Shown: piece by piece, positions 1-10,300 of the stretch | Numbering within the stretch: the first letter of the stretch is position 1 | Layout of the letters: the number at the start of each line of letters is the position of its first letter | Assembly: GCA_903813345.2 (NCBI GenBank) | Contig: CAIIXF020000011.1 | Coordinates: 34,590,166 to 34,650,165, forward strand | DNA length: 60,000 nt | DNA from: Owenia fusiformis | Taxonomy: Eukaryota > Annelida > Polychaeta > Sabellida > Oweniidae | Direction of reading: 5' to 3' | The notes under the pieces: generated by a model | The model's database searches: none | Told to the model about the DNA's origin: nothing | The model's input: the letters and a program-made list of their open reading frames with translations, nothing else | Made by a program: the position numbers and the translations under genes

Positions 1-867
1 ATGGTGAATGCTTGAATGAAAATGATTTTGATTAATCCTCATGATATTTCTATGTTCTAGTAATGATTGTTTAAAGAACTCCATTAATCTTTAACAAAAA
101 TTCTAAAAGTTGGAAATTACGTTGAAGCTTAATTCTCTGATGTTATGAGAATGATCAAATTACCCAATGACAAAGTTCAACTGTTGTAAACTAAGCATTG
201 CACAGTAGTTGTTTCCCTGTGATAAACGTACAATGATTAATTTAAAGGAAATTACTTGAGAATCTTGAATCTTTAGCAAAAATTAAAACTTTCACCTGAG
301 CAAGATTAATACTAAAGAGAATATAGATAATCATCAAACCTTTCTGTTTTCAATCAAGAAGGCGACTGACTGTAACAGTGTTCCCTAAAGGGGGAAGACA
401 TTTAGATGATACATTCATTACTCCCTTATTACAGTACAGTTAGACTAAGTATGTAGATTTGATTTTCATTTTTACTTTACTTCTAAAGTCTTCTTAATGC
501 GTTATTACATTTCATGCGCCCACATGTACTTATTATAAAACATCATTTATAACTAAACACAAACTTATCTATTTTAGACACATTTCTTAAACGAAAATCA
601 GTTCTTGGTGTAATGTAACAATAGTTCCAATTCTATAATGTGTAACAAATGACTACTTTCAATTTGATCTTAAAGTTTCCCCTTTCTCATAATTACTTAA
701 GAAATGAATGCTATATGTATAAACATTAGTTAAACTTTAACTTATACTCTTTACTCTTTAATGAGGATCTAACCTGAATAAGTATAAGTGAGTCACAAAA
801 ATGGAATACATCTCGGGTAACTTACTTAATAGAGATGCCTCACGTTTAATACAATGCACATCCCGCA
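1..867. other. AT-rich flank, no gene seen
   Basis: No open frame of useful length, splice-flanked coding block or repeat structure was recognised here. The stretch ends at the tetranucleotide CGCA (864-867), the left target duplication of the LTR element that follows. Confidence 0.6.
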
Positions 868-1788
868 TGTTACAGTAGTGAGCTACATGTTTATTATATT
901 CTACTATATTCACCTATAGTTTAATTTGTAATGTATGCTTGCTGTATATGTTGAGCTATTCTTTATTAGAGATCTTAGGTCAAGGTCACAATGACATTAT
1001 ACACTGTATCTTGTAAACAAAACTGAACTGAATGACTCATTAACCCTTGACCATCCAGATAGTTCTAGAAATTATAACCATTCATTAAAATTTAATCATG
1101 TCACTAAAGATGTCCAATCAAGATGTAGTTCCAGAAGATTCGTTTCTGGATCATTCTTTCACATTATAAAAAGAACAGCACAGTGACTCTCATTAGCAGA
1201 TAATTAAGTAATCATAACTGGACATCTCAAGGGAACTAAATAAAGCAGAATTTCAAAGTTGATCAAAAGGACATCTTCTTAGCAGATAAATTAAGTCATC
1301 ATAACTGGACATCTACTCTGTAATAGCAGATCTTCTTAGCAGATAATTACTGTGGGAACATTTATAACACTACAAACACACAACCTGAGGACTTTATATG
1401 GACATATATTACAACACACACTATATACGGATTATCATATACATTCGTGGATTATCATAAACATTTGTGGATTATCATCAAACATTTGTGGATTATCATC
1501 AAACATTATTGGATACAAACATTATAGGATTACAACAAACATTATTGGATTATTACAAACATTGGAGAACTATTAACGATTATTGAAACATTTCGTGATC
1601 TGGAACTTTCTCAAGGATCGTCAACGACATTTATCGACATCAAGAATAAGCCGTATCATTGATTGGACATCACTTAAGTATTAAACCTCCTTTATATTAT
1701 TGTTATATTATTTAGTTTTCAAAATATAAATATATTGTTATCATATTTTAATTGCTGTTTTTACTTTCTGTTATTTTCGAACGTAACA
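868..1788 (+). repeat. 5' LTR of the gypsy element
   Basis: This 921-bp LTR has termini TGTTAC and GTAACA. It contains a TATA-like box (1165-1173), an AATAAA (1239-1244), and repeats of an 'agcagataattaagtaatca'-type motif ending in 'aactggacatct' around 1194-1350. At about 1428-1565 there is a degenerate ~20-bp tandem repeat built on 'ggattatcatcaaacatt'. A short open frame here is identical in both LTRs and is not a gene. Confidence 0.93.
1165..1173 (+). promoter_or_regulatory. TATA-like box in the 5' LTR
   Basis: TATAAAAAG lies about 300 bp inside the LTR, and an AATAAA follows about 70 bp later. This is the expected U3/R arrangement. The same box occurs at 5882-5890 in the 3' LTR. Confidence 0.5.
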
Positions 1789-1793
1789 GAAAT

Positions 1794-1811
1794 TGGGGGC
1801 TCGTCCGGGAT
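1794..1811 (+). other. Primer binding site, tRNA-Pro type
   Basis: The 18-mer TGGGGGCTCGTCCGGGAT begins 5 nt after the 5' LTR end. It opens with TGG, the complement of the tRNA CCA tail. From established knowledge it equals the tRNA-Pro primer site of murine leukaemia-type retroviruses. The host tRNA-Pro was not seen in this window, so the pairing is inferred. Confidence 0.85.
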
Positions 1812-1896
1812 CCAACTACAACAAGCTAAAATTCAAATATTTCAAAATTCGAAAATTGTGAATTTATATTGTTGTGAAGACAGCAATTAACTGAAA

Positions 1897-4800
1897 ATGA
1901 GTTTTGAGGTTGAGACATTCTTAGAAGCGCCCTCTTTGGAGGAATTTGATGATTTAAAGAAAACTGAACTTCTGGCAATTGCGAAACATGTTGGCCTGTC
2001 AGTCAAAAGCTCATACAATAAAGGTACAATTAAAAACTTTGTACTTCAATATTTGGTCGCAGAATCACTTCTGCCTGAGGAGCCAGCCCAGCATGTCGAG
2101 CATACTGATCCTACTAGGCTTAAAGAACTTGAATTGAGAGAGAAAGAGTTAGAAATTCAAAAAGAAAGAGAAATTAGGGAATTGAGAGAAAAAGAGTTGC
2201 AAAATGAAAAAGAATTGAGAGTGAAAGAGTTAGAAATTCAAAAAGAAAGAGAAATTAGAGAATTGAGAGAAAAAGAGTTAGAAATGCAAAATGAAAGAGA
2301 AAAAAGAGAAAATGAAAGACAAATGAGAGAACAAGAAATTCAGAGAGAAATTGAATTAAAACGTCTTGAGATAGAAGCTCAATCCAAATCTGAGGAACAT
2401 GCTACTATGCATCAACATTTTGAAAATAGATTTGATGCTTCAAAATTTCTCAAATTTGTACCTAAATTTCAAGAGAAAAATGTTGATAAATACTTTACAC
2501 ATTTTGAAAAAGTTGCTCAGAGCTTAGACTGGCCTAAATCTGCATGGCCAGTTATGCTCCAGAGTGTATTCATTGGTAAAGCAAGTGAAATATTTGCCTC
2601 TCTCTCAGGAGAAATATGCTCTGATTATGACCTAGTTAAAAATGCAATTCTTAAAGCTTATGAACTAGTGCCAGAAGCTTACAGACAAAAATTTAGAAAT
2701 GCCCACAAACAGAGTGACCAAACCCATGTTGAGTTTGCTCGAGAGCAAGAGCAGCTTTTTGACAGGTGGCTTGTCTCTAAAGATGTATCCGAAGAGTTTA
2801 AAAAGCTCAGAGAGCTTATGCTAATAGAACAATTTAAAAACTGTGTTCAATATCACATTAGAACTTACTTAGATGAACACAAGGTAGAAACCTTAAGTCA
2901 AGCTGCCACCCTGTCTGATGATTATGCTCTTACTCATAAGGGTAGTTTTATCAAGGGCAATCCTAACTATAGAGGTTATCAAGGTAACAAACCTTCATAT
3001 GATACAAAATCAAATCAGTCCTCATCATCTAATACATCAAACAAAGCAAAAGACCAGTCTCATTCATCACAGAGTTCTAGCTTAAAATCAGATCAATCAA
3101 ATTCTTCAGGTCCAAAATCAAATGTCACCTGTAATTATTGTAAAAAGCCTGGTCATCTTATTTCTGAATGCTATAGGATTAAGAATAGAAGAGAGATGTC
3201 TGGTTCTGCTCATTCAAATGGTTGTGCTACAGTTCCCATTTCAAGAAAGCCCATTGTTTGGGATTCATATACTCATACTGAGAAATCTACTCATAGTGAT
3301 ATTATGGAGGATTATAAGCCTTTCATGTCGGAAGGATCTGTGTCACTGTCAAGTGATGATACCAATTCAAAGCCAATTAAGATTCTTAGAGACACGGGTG
3401 CATCTCAGACTTTGTTGTTAGAAGGTGTCCTTCCTTTATCTGAGGAGTCATTCACAGGTACCCATATTTTGATGCAAGGCATTGAATTAGGTTTTACTAA
3501 AGTTCCCCTCCATCGTATTCATATCACATCAGAGTTAGTCAAAGGGCCAGTTATTGTTGGTGTTAGGCCACAACTTCCTGTTGAAGGAGTCGCATTGCTT
3601 TTAGGCAATGATTTAGCTGGGGGTAAGGTATCGTTAGACCCCATTGTTTCAGATCAGCCTTGTTCTATTGAGGATTCTGTCCAAAAGGACTCTGATATAT
3701 ATCCTGCTTGTGCTGTTACTAGGGCTATGGCTAAAAAGTTAGCTAATAGCGGGGATTCATCTGTGGGAGATGACTTTGATAGTGGGTTTTTAAGCTCCTT
3801 GTTTGATGATGAATGTCACTCACCACTTGTTAAAGATGGTCCTTATCCTATTTTAAAGGCAAATTCTTCATTGAAACAGTCTATTGTTCAAGCCAAGCAG
3901 CGATCTAATGAGGCATATTCTTCATTGAAAAAGCCTATTGCCAGGGGTGATTCACCTTCTGAGCAGGATCACTATTTTAATGCGGTTTCGCCCGCTCTTG
4001 CTAGTCCTGATGAAGTTTCATCTTCTTCTGCTAGTGTTCATGAGGTTTCATCCCCTCCTTGTTCTGAGGTCTCATCCTCTTCTAGTTCTGAGGTTTCATC
4101 CTCTATTTCTGATAGTGATTCTTTGAAAAATGATCCTCATTCTAAACACATGTTAATTTATGAACAAGAGCATGATCCATCACTCATTGATCTTCATAAA
4201 AGATGTCTTACTATTGATGAAGCTGACAAGGTCCCTGTTTGTTTCTGCAAAAAGGATGGCATATTAATGCGAAAGTGGAGACCTCCTGAAGCTTCCCCTG
4301 AAGACGATTGGGCAATTGTGCATCAAATTGTTGTCCCAAAATCGTATCATAAGGAAATCTTGAGTCTAGCTCATGATTCTCCCATGGCAGGTCATTTAGG
4401 AGTAACTAAAACATACCATAAAATACTCAATCATTTCTTTTGGCCCAAATTAAAACAAGATGTCCAAGAGTATTGTAGGTCTTGTCATACATGTCAAATG
4501 GTAGGGAAACCTAACCAGAAAATCTCAATTACTCCTTTACAACTTATACCTGCATTTGATGAACCATTTAGTAAGGTTCTTATTGACTGTGTTGGTCCAC
4601 TACCAAAAACAAAATCTGATAATCAATATCTGCTCACTATTCTGTCTATGGCCACACAGTTTCTAGAAATAAAATCACTCCTTATGCTTGGGAATAACAA
4701 AACCAAGTATATTGTGAAATCACAAATCAATAATTTCACATTAGTGGAGCTACCAAAGGAGCTCATATCTGACTTACAATCTGACTCAGTGCTGAATGAT

Positions 4801-4911
4801 TTCATTTGCATTGATAGAACTACCCCTGTGAGGTGTAGAGAGCTACACATGATGAAAAAGTATGTTGAGCGTGATAAAATTTCTTTACTCAACATGAGCT
4901 TGTGCTCTTAG
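1897..4911 (+). CDS. Gag-protease-integrase polyprotein of a gypsy element (RT/RNase H absent)
   Basis: This 1004-codon frame starts at the first ATG after the primer site. Residues 1-65 form a helical SAP-like segment. About 70-165 is a strongly charged coiled coil of repeated KELEIQKEREIREL units, visibly duplicated at DNA level. About 175-370 is capsid-like Gag. A CCHC zinc knuckle (C-x2-C-x4-H-x4-C) occupies 412-425. The aspartyl-protease motif DTGAS starts at 499, with LLLGNDLAGG further on. A Ser-rich linker (SSSSSEVSS) around 705-735 leads straight to the integrase HHCC finger (about 826-866) and the first catalytic Asp in LIDCVGP (D897). After ATQFLE the core is disrupted: a remnant of the second Asp region (LPKE...SD) runs quickly into an IN C-terminal end (VERD), so the third catalytic residue is missing. 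No RT YxDD or RNase H motif occurs. It could supply Gag and protease, but not reverse transcription or integration. Confidence 0.9.
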   Translation: MSFEVETFLEAPSLEEFDDLKKTELLAIAKHVGLSVKSSYNKGTIKNFVLQYLVAESLLPEEPAQHVEHTDPTRLKELELREKELEIQKEREIRELREKELQNEKELRVKELEIQKEREIRELREKELEMQNEREKRENERQMREQEIQREIELKRLEIEAQSKSEEHATMHQHFENRFDASKFLKFVPKFQEKNVDKYFTHFEKVAQSLDWPKSAWPVMLQSVFIGKASEIFASLSGEICSDYDLVKNAILKAYELVPEAYRQKFRNAHKQSDQTHVEFAREQEQLFDRWLVSKDVSEEFKKLRELMLIEQFKNCVQYHIRTYLDEHKVETLSQAATLSDDYALTHKGSFIKGNPNYRGYQGNKPSYDTKSNQSSSSNTSNKAKDQSHSSQSSSLKSDQSNSSGPKSNVTCNYCKKPGHLISECYRIKNRREMSGSAHSNGCATVPISRKPIVWDSYTHTEKSTHSDIMEDYKPFMSEGSVSLSSDDTNSKPIKILRDTGASQTLLLEGVLPLSEESFTGTHILMQGIELGFTKVPLHRIHITSELVKGPVIVGVRPQLPVEGVALLLGNDLAGGKVSLDPIVSDQPCSIEDSVQKDSDIYPACAVTRAMAKKLANSGDSSVGDDFDSGFLSSLFDDECHSPLVKDGPYPILKANSSLKQSIVQAKQRSNEAYSSLKKPIARGDSPSEQDHYFNAVSPALASPDEVSSSSASVHEVSSPPCSEVSSSSSSEVSSSISDSDSLKNDPHSKHMLIYEQEHDPSLIDLHKRCLTIDEADKVPVCFCKKDGILMRKWRPPEASPEDDWAIVHQIVVPKSYHKEILSLAHDSPMAGHLGVTKTYHKILNHFFWPKLKQDVQEYCRSCHTCQMVGKPNQKISITPLQLIPAFDEPFSKVLIDCVGPLPKTKSDNQYLLTILSMATQFLEIKSLLMLGNNKTKYIVKSQINNFTLVELPKELISDLQSDSVLNDFICIDRTTPVRCRELHMMKKYVERDKISLLNMSLCS

Positions 4912-5573
4912 CTCATAGGCCAAACTTGTATGTAAATGACAACTATACATGTATGTTATTCAAGAGTCAGATATTGTAAATTATAATGATTAACTCATGA
5001 AGATTATATATATGGTAGGCAAATTAGAGATTTGTGATAACTGTCACTTTATTTTAACAATATATAAAAACATTTGCCTAAATAGTGAAATTGATTTTAT
5101 ATGAACTATAAGATTGTATTAAGATTATGTGAGCATCACAGGTGATCATTAAATAGTGTCACAAGATCACTAGATAATACGAGATTGTACTATTAGAAAT
5201 ACTTACATAAGATCATGTGATAATTCAAAACATTGTACTAGTTTAGTATTTGTCAGACTCAAAATTGTTGCTATTGTACAAGTTATATGATCTATTGCAT
5301 GTATTGTATTTATGACTTGATGCATAACTTAGTTTGATACTATTGTAGTATGATACTATTGTAATACATTATTACAAAACATTATATGTTATTAGATTGT
5401 ACTCACACTGTAACTATAGAAAGTATTATATTATTTGTAAACATACTGCATATAAAAGGACTATTGTAAAGTTAATATCATGTAAGTCTCAACCTCACTT
5501 TTAGAAATTGTAACGCTCGCTACTCGAGATATTATTGTAAAAGTTTTTCATTTGCATTCAAAACTTTTCTTTT
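4912..5573 (+). other. Non-coding 3' internal region of the gypsy element
   Basis: AT-rich, with stops in all frames and several degenerate 'gatactattgtagta' and 'agattgtac' motifs. In a Gmr1-like element the RT-RNase H part would lie here, so this probably marks the deleted region. No coding remnant was recognised. Confidence 0.6.
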
Positions 5574-5584
5574 AAGGAGGGAGG
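5574..5584 (+). other. Polypurine tract
   Basis: AAGGAGGGAGG lies immediately before the 3' LTR TG, the standard plus-strand priming position in LTR retrotransposons. Confidence 0.88.
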
Positions 5585-6505
5585 TGTTACAGTAGTGAGC
5601 TACATGTTTATTATATTCTACTATATTCACCTATAGTTTAATTTGTAATGTATGCTTGCTGTATATGTTGAGCTATTCTTTATTAGAGATCTTAGGTCAA
5701 GGTCACAATGACATTATACACTGTATCTTGTAAACAAAACTGAACTGAATGACTCATTAACCCTTGACCATCCAGATAGTTCTAGAAATTATAACCATTC
5801 ATTAAAATTTAATCATGTCACTAAAGATGTCCAATCAAGATGTAGTTCCAGAAGATTCGTTTCTGGATCATTCTTTCACATTATAAAAAGAACAGCACAG
5901 TGACTCTCATTAGCAGATAATTAAGTAATCATAACTGGACATCTCAAGGGAACTAAATAAAGCAGAATTTCAAAGTTGATCAAAAGGACATCTTCTTAGC
6001 AGATAAATTAAGTCATCATAACTGGACATCTACTCTGTAATAGCAGATCTTCTTAGCAGATAATTACTGTGGGAACATTTATAACACTACAAACACACAA
6101 CCTGAGGACTTTATATGGACATATATTACAACACACACTATATACGGATTATCATATACATTCGTGGATTATCATAAACATTTGTGGATTATCATCAAAC
6201 ATTTGTGGATTATCATCAAACATTATTGGATACAAACATTATAGGATTACAACAAACATTATTGGATTATTACAAACATTGGAGAACTATTAACGATTAT
6301 TGAAACATTTCGTGATCTGGAACTTTCTCAAGGATCGTCAACGACATTTATCGACATCAAGAATAAGCCGTATCATTGATTGGACATCACTTAAGTATTA
6401 AACCTCCTTTATATTATTGTTATATTATTTAGTTTTCAAAATATAAATATATTGTTATCATATTTTAATTGCTGTTTTTACTTTCTGTTATTTTCGAACG
6501 TAACA
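5585..6505 (+). repeat. 3' LTR of the gypsy element
   Basis: A 921-bp copy that reads as identical to the 5' LTR, followed by the CGCA target duplication at 6506-6509. Confidence 0.93.
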
Positions 6506-6529
6506 CGCATAATCGACAGGAAATCCAAC

Positions 6530-6865
6530 ACATTCTGAATTAAGTCTAAATGACCCAAAAAAGTTTAGAGGTTCTCCCATAAATGCTTGAGTCAATATAA
6601 AAAATCTGGAGGCACTGTAACTAATTTTAGAATCAGTCTCAGAAAATTTAGAGGCAATCTCACTTATACCAGAAACAGTCCAATTAAATCTGGATTCAAT
6701 CTCACTCGTAACAGAGAACTACAATCCCACAAATTCTGGTCACAATCCCAAAAATCCTGATGCAATATAAACAGTTTCATAAAGCCTGAATGCAATCCCA
6801 CAAAATCTGGAGTGATTTCACAAAATCTGGAGGTAATTTCACAAAATCTGGAGTCAATCCAACAA
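6530..6865. repeat. Degenerate ~24-bp minisatellite
   Basis: Poorly conserved copies of a 'caatcccacaaaatctggag' unit are spread over about 330 bp. The last copies (6790-6860) are the most regular. It lies just past the WDR77 3' end and abuts the gypsy insertion. Confidence 0.6.
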
Positions 6866-6949
6866 TGAAATGACCATCTAATACAAGAATGGAACAGATT
6901 ATGTTTATTCCCAAATCATATGAGCAATAGCTATCTTAGATTAATATAT

Positions 6950-6955
6950 TTTATT
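6950..6955 (-). terminator. Candidate WDR77 polyadenylation signal
   Basis: On the minus strand AATAAA lies 107 bp past the WDR77 stop codon. A second AATAAA is at about 6904-6909. Either would give a short 3' UTR. Confidence 0.5.
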
Positions 6956-7061
6956 GCTTCAAAAGCATAGCCTAAGTCTGACAAATGTTTGGAATATCCA
7001 GCTACAATTTTCCTTGGAATTCACATGCTAAATCTCTAGAGATAGATGCACCAGTTTTTGT

Positions 7062-7314
7062 TCAGGTAGATGGCGCTACATCACCATTTACTTCCATGGC
7101 AGTGTCTCCATCTTTTGTGTGATTTTCCAAAGGCTGAGATTCCCCAGAGATGGCAGCACCATTCAGTTTATTTTTCATTTGACTTTTTTGAATGTCACTT
7201 TTGGCAATGTCTAATGAGGTAACGTTGAAATCCCATCCACATGTATAAAGTTTGTTCGACTTAGGACACCACGCTAATCCATGAACAAAGTCACTGTTAT
7301 TGGCATCACGAGAC
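7062..7314 (-). CDS. WDR77: WDR77 exon 8 with stop
   Basis: Acceptor CTACTTCCAG|GT. It encodes SRDANNSDFVHGLAWCP and KLYTCGWDFNVTS, then a hydrophilic tail ending TAMEVNGDVAPST and TGA (7064-7062). DFVHGLAWCP corresponds to human DFVRDATWSP. It lies 12.1 kb from exon 7. Confidence 0.92.
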
Positions 7315-10300
7315 CTGGAAGTAGAAAAGACAAAGGGTTACAAATTGTAACAATTTGTCACAGATGCCAACTATCCACTGTCAAATGCCAATCACATAAA
7401 TGGTGGCCATAACAATATGGACAGTGGGCATATTTGATTGTAAAGTAATTAAAGAATAAATAAATTAGAGTGGTACACAGATCAAGTGTATGTTTCAGAT
7501 AAACCTCCCTTCTTCAAAAACCTTCTTACAGGACAGCCACCTTGTCAAAAAGGTTCAGAGTCAAAGTGAAAATAATGACACCAAAGAGGAATCAAAGTGA
7601 AAATAATGACACCAAAGAAGGGTGGGAGTCAAGTGAAAATAATGACACTAAAGAAGGGACAAAGTGAAATAGCAAGGAACAAAGGCAAAACTCCACTCAC
7701 ATCTAATAATATACGTGCTATACTTTGTTATTCTGATATACATCAGTCGGAAATAGATGTCATGGTTTATCGAGATGACATCATTATGTGATTATGAGGA
7801 TTGTGAAATTTCATACTAATCACCAAAATGAACACAGTTCAGTCACATGGTTTATTTATTACTTTGTGGTTTATTCATCACCTTGTGGTTTACCTCTTAT
7901 CACTTCCTAATTGAAAATGATATGAAACAGGGCAATTAATGGTTACATTATGACTTTAAAAAATTGAAGTCATTCTGAGAGGTTTTAGATACCAATTATA
8001 TCCCATGGGATAAAATATCTTATGATATCACTGTCATATCTCTACTCTCTCATTGTTCTACAAATTACATGAGACATAAAAATTAGGAGAGGTATTCAAC
8101 GGCCATGCCTGTGACATAAAAAAGGGCTTATTCAAGGGGCCTATTCACCAGGTGTGTCGTTTCATCCTGTGTAAATGTCAAAGTGCTACAAAAAAAATCT
8201 AAAAATTCATGTTCTTGTAAGACATTCCCAAAAGTAAGAGAGTGGTAAATAATAAAACAAATATTGCATACTATTTTCGGTGAATACCTGTTGCACTTTC
8301 AATGATTTCACAATGTGTATTCCCCTTGCCCTTTGGGCTTTGGGGAATACACAATGCAGAATCATTGAAAGATGAACAGGTATTCACTACAATAGTATGA
8401 AATATTTGTATAATATTTTTTTTATCTCATATACATGTACCTCTTGTATAGTAACATCAATACTCTCTATTCCTCAATAAATATCATATTGAATAAAATC
8501 CATATTCCTTCCCTCTAATTACATTTGTTCATACCCCTGTAAGAAATACAACTTTTACATCCTTCTGTTATGCTTTACATGCCATTAGTTATATGAGCTA
8601 AATAGATTTACATTTGATGACAAAAATTACAATAATAAAATAAAACTAAAACACCCCGAGACATTAATGAATAGTCAATCTTGAATAACAATCGGTGCAT
8701 TGATGACACAAAAGAGGGTTATTTGTTCTTCTTGACAGAACATAGTACAACTAAGCATAAATCATATAGCTCCTAATTAGTAGTTGTATTATACAAATGA
8801 GGATCTTAAGCACATTTTATTCATACAGAGGGATTTATACATCTTTGAAATCTACATTTTTATGTCGTTTAACTTGTATTTAATGATGCAACAGAAATAT
8901 TATAAAATTGATAGACAATTCTGTACAAAAGATGTTTTGTCATACGGATTGGTTTTTATTCTCTATATTATATTTTATTTTATCCTCCAAAGAATTTTGT
9001 GCCATGAACTTGGTTTTCAAATCCTAGAATGAGCTTGGATATTAATCTCCAAAATCTACATTTTACAAGATAAATTATTATTCACATTTACCTCAGTTAC
9101 TCAGTTATGGATGGAGGGGGGCATAAAAGTGGGTGATTCTCGAGGCATATGAGTCAAAAATGTATTTCATATACAGTGAAATGTGTATATCTGAACACCT
9201 CTCTAATCCAAACACCTCTCAGTGTGAACACTTTTCTTGATCCCAAATTTGGTATCTCCCATTGACTTACATGTTTTGTTTGATTGTTAAATAAAATTTA
9301 TATTCAATAGCTGTCAAGTTAAAAATTAGAGAAAATGTCAACTTTTGTTGTCAGGATGATGATTTCCGATGCTGTCATTGAAATCTGGGAAATTAGACTG
9401 CCCTTATCAGATTTATTAGGTCACAATCATTGGTTCAATTAAATACTAAGAAATAACAAGTGTGACTTATAATTTCTTTCAAAAGCAATTCAGTCATAAA
9501 TAGGATAAGCTAACATGAACTGTTAAACCTAGAAAATTTTAATTGAATGAGCCAAAATGATAAATTATTCTGAAATTGAGGGGATGGATTTTTGGAAAGT
9601 TACTTAATATCTCTAATGTTCTCTTCATTTAAAAATAAAATTTCAAAAATCGGATGAGAAGATATCTGATTGATGAACTGTCACAAACCTGCAATTTTTT
9701 TTTATTTTTTTATTAAAAATATTTATTCAAAAACATAAACGCAAAATACATAAACACAAACAATATTTGAATCAATAAAACTATGCAAAACGGAAATATA
9801 CATATATCCTGGATTAGAATTTATACAATAGTAAAATAGGATTTTCACAGCATTATATACTCTATCAAAATTTTGATCATTATACAATAGTAAAAGTCCA
9901 GAAAATCCATTCAATCTTAGTAAGCAGCAAAGGCATTTATAATTTTCTTAAAATCCTGAGCAATATTTACTTTTCCTTGCAGTTTAAAAATGTGTTCATA
10001 AATATTTAATTTAGATGCTATTTTCGATTTAAAATTTGCTTGTTTATATTGAGTTGGATTGTCTGAGTTTTTTGTCCAAATTTCATGAATACATTTCATC
10101 AATATTGTGTAAAGCAAAATTCTAAATTCTAATTTGCTGTTCATGCTTTGGTACCCCAGAAGTATATTTTTCCAAGTAATATCCACCTTTAGTGTCTCAC
10201 TTAGAATATTCCATAGATTTTTAATTAACACACAATCATATAATAAATGTCTAATGTCTTGTACAACATTACACTCACTACATTCTTTTGGTACATTCAT

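Larger units (their letters stand above)
868..6505 (+). mobile_element. Ty3/gypsy-type LTR retrotransposon, internally deleted
   Basis: A complete-ended LTR element of 5638 bp. Two LTRs of 921 bp (868-1788 and 5585-6505) read as identical and sit at a constant 4717-bp offset. They start TGTTAC and end GTAACA, a perfect 6-bp inverted terminus. The target duplication is CGCA (864-867 and 6506-6509); if the first LTR base is counted it could be the 5-bp CGCAT. A primer site follows the 5' LTR and a purine tract precedes the 3' LTR. The internal region has one ORF with Gag, protease and integrase motifs but no reverse transcriptase or RNase H, so the copy is non-autonomous. Protease is followed directly by the integrase zinc finger. 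That order is known from Gmr1-like gypsy elements, which carry RT after IN. Identical LTRs indicate a very recent insertion, just downstream of the WDR77 3' end. Confidence 0.93.

Noticed and set aside
1352-1576. 74-codon open frame in the 5' LTR (repeated at 6069-6293)
   Set aside because: It is an in-frame run through the tandem 'ggattatcatc' repeat of the LTR; identical because the LTRs are identical, with no protein features.
9723-9914. 63-codon minus frame at the LINE 3' end
   Set aside because: It lies in the LINE 3' untranslated part after the ORF2 stop and carries no motif.
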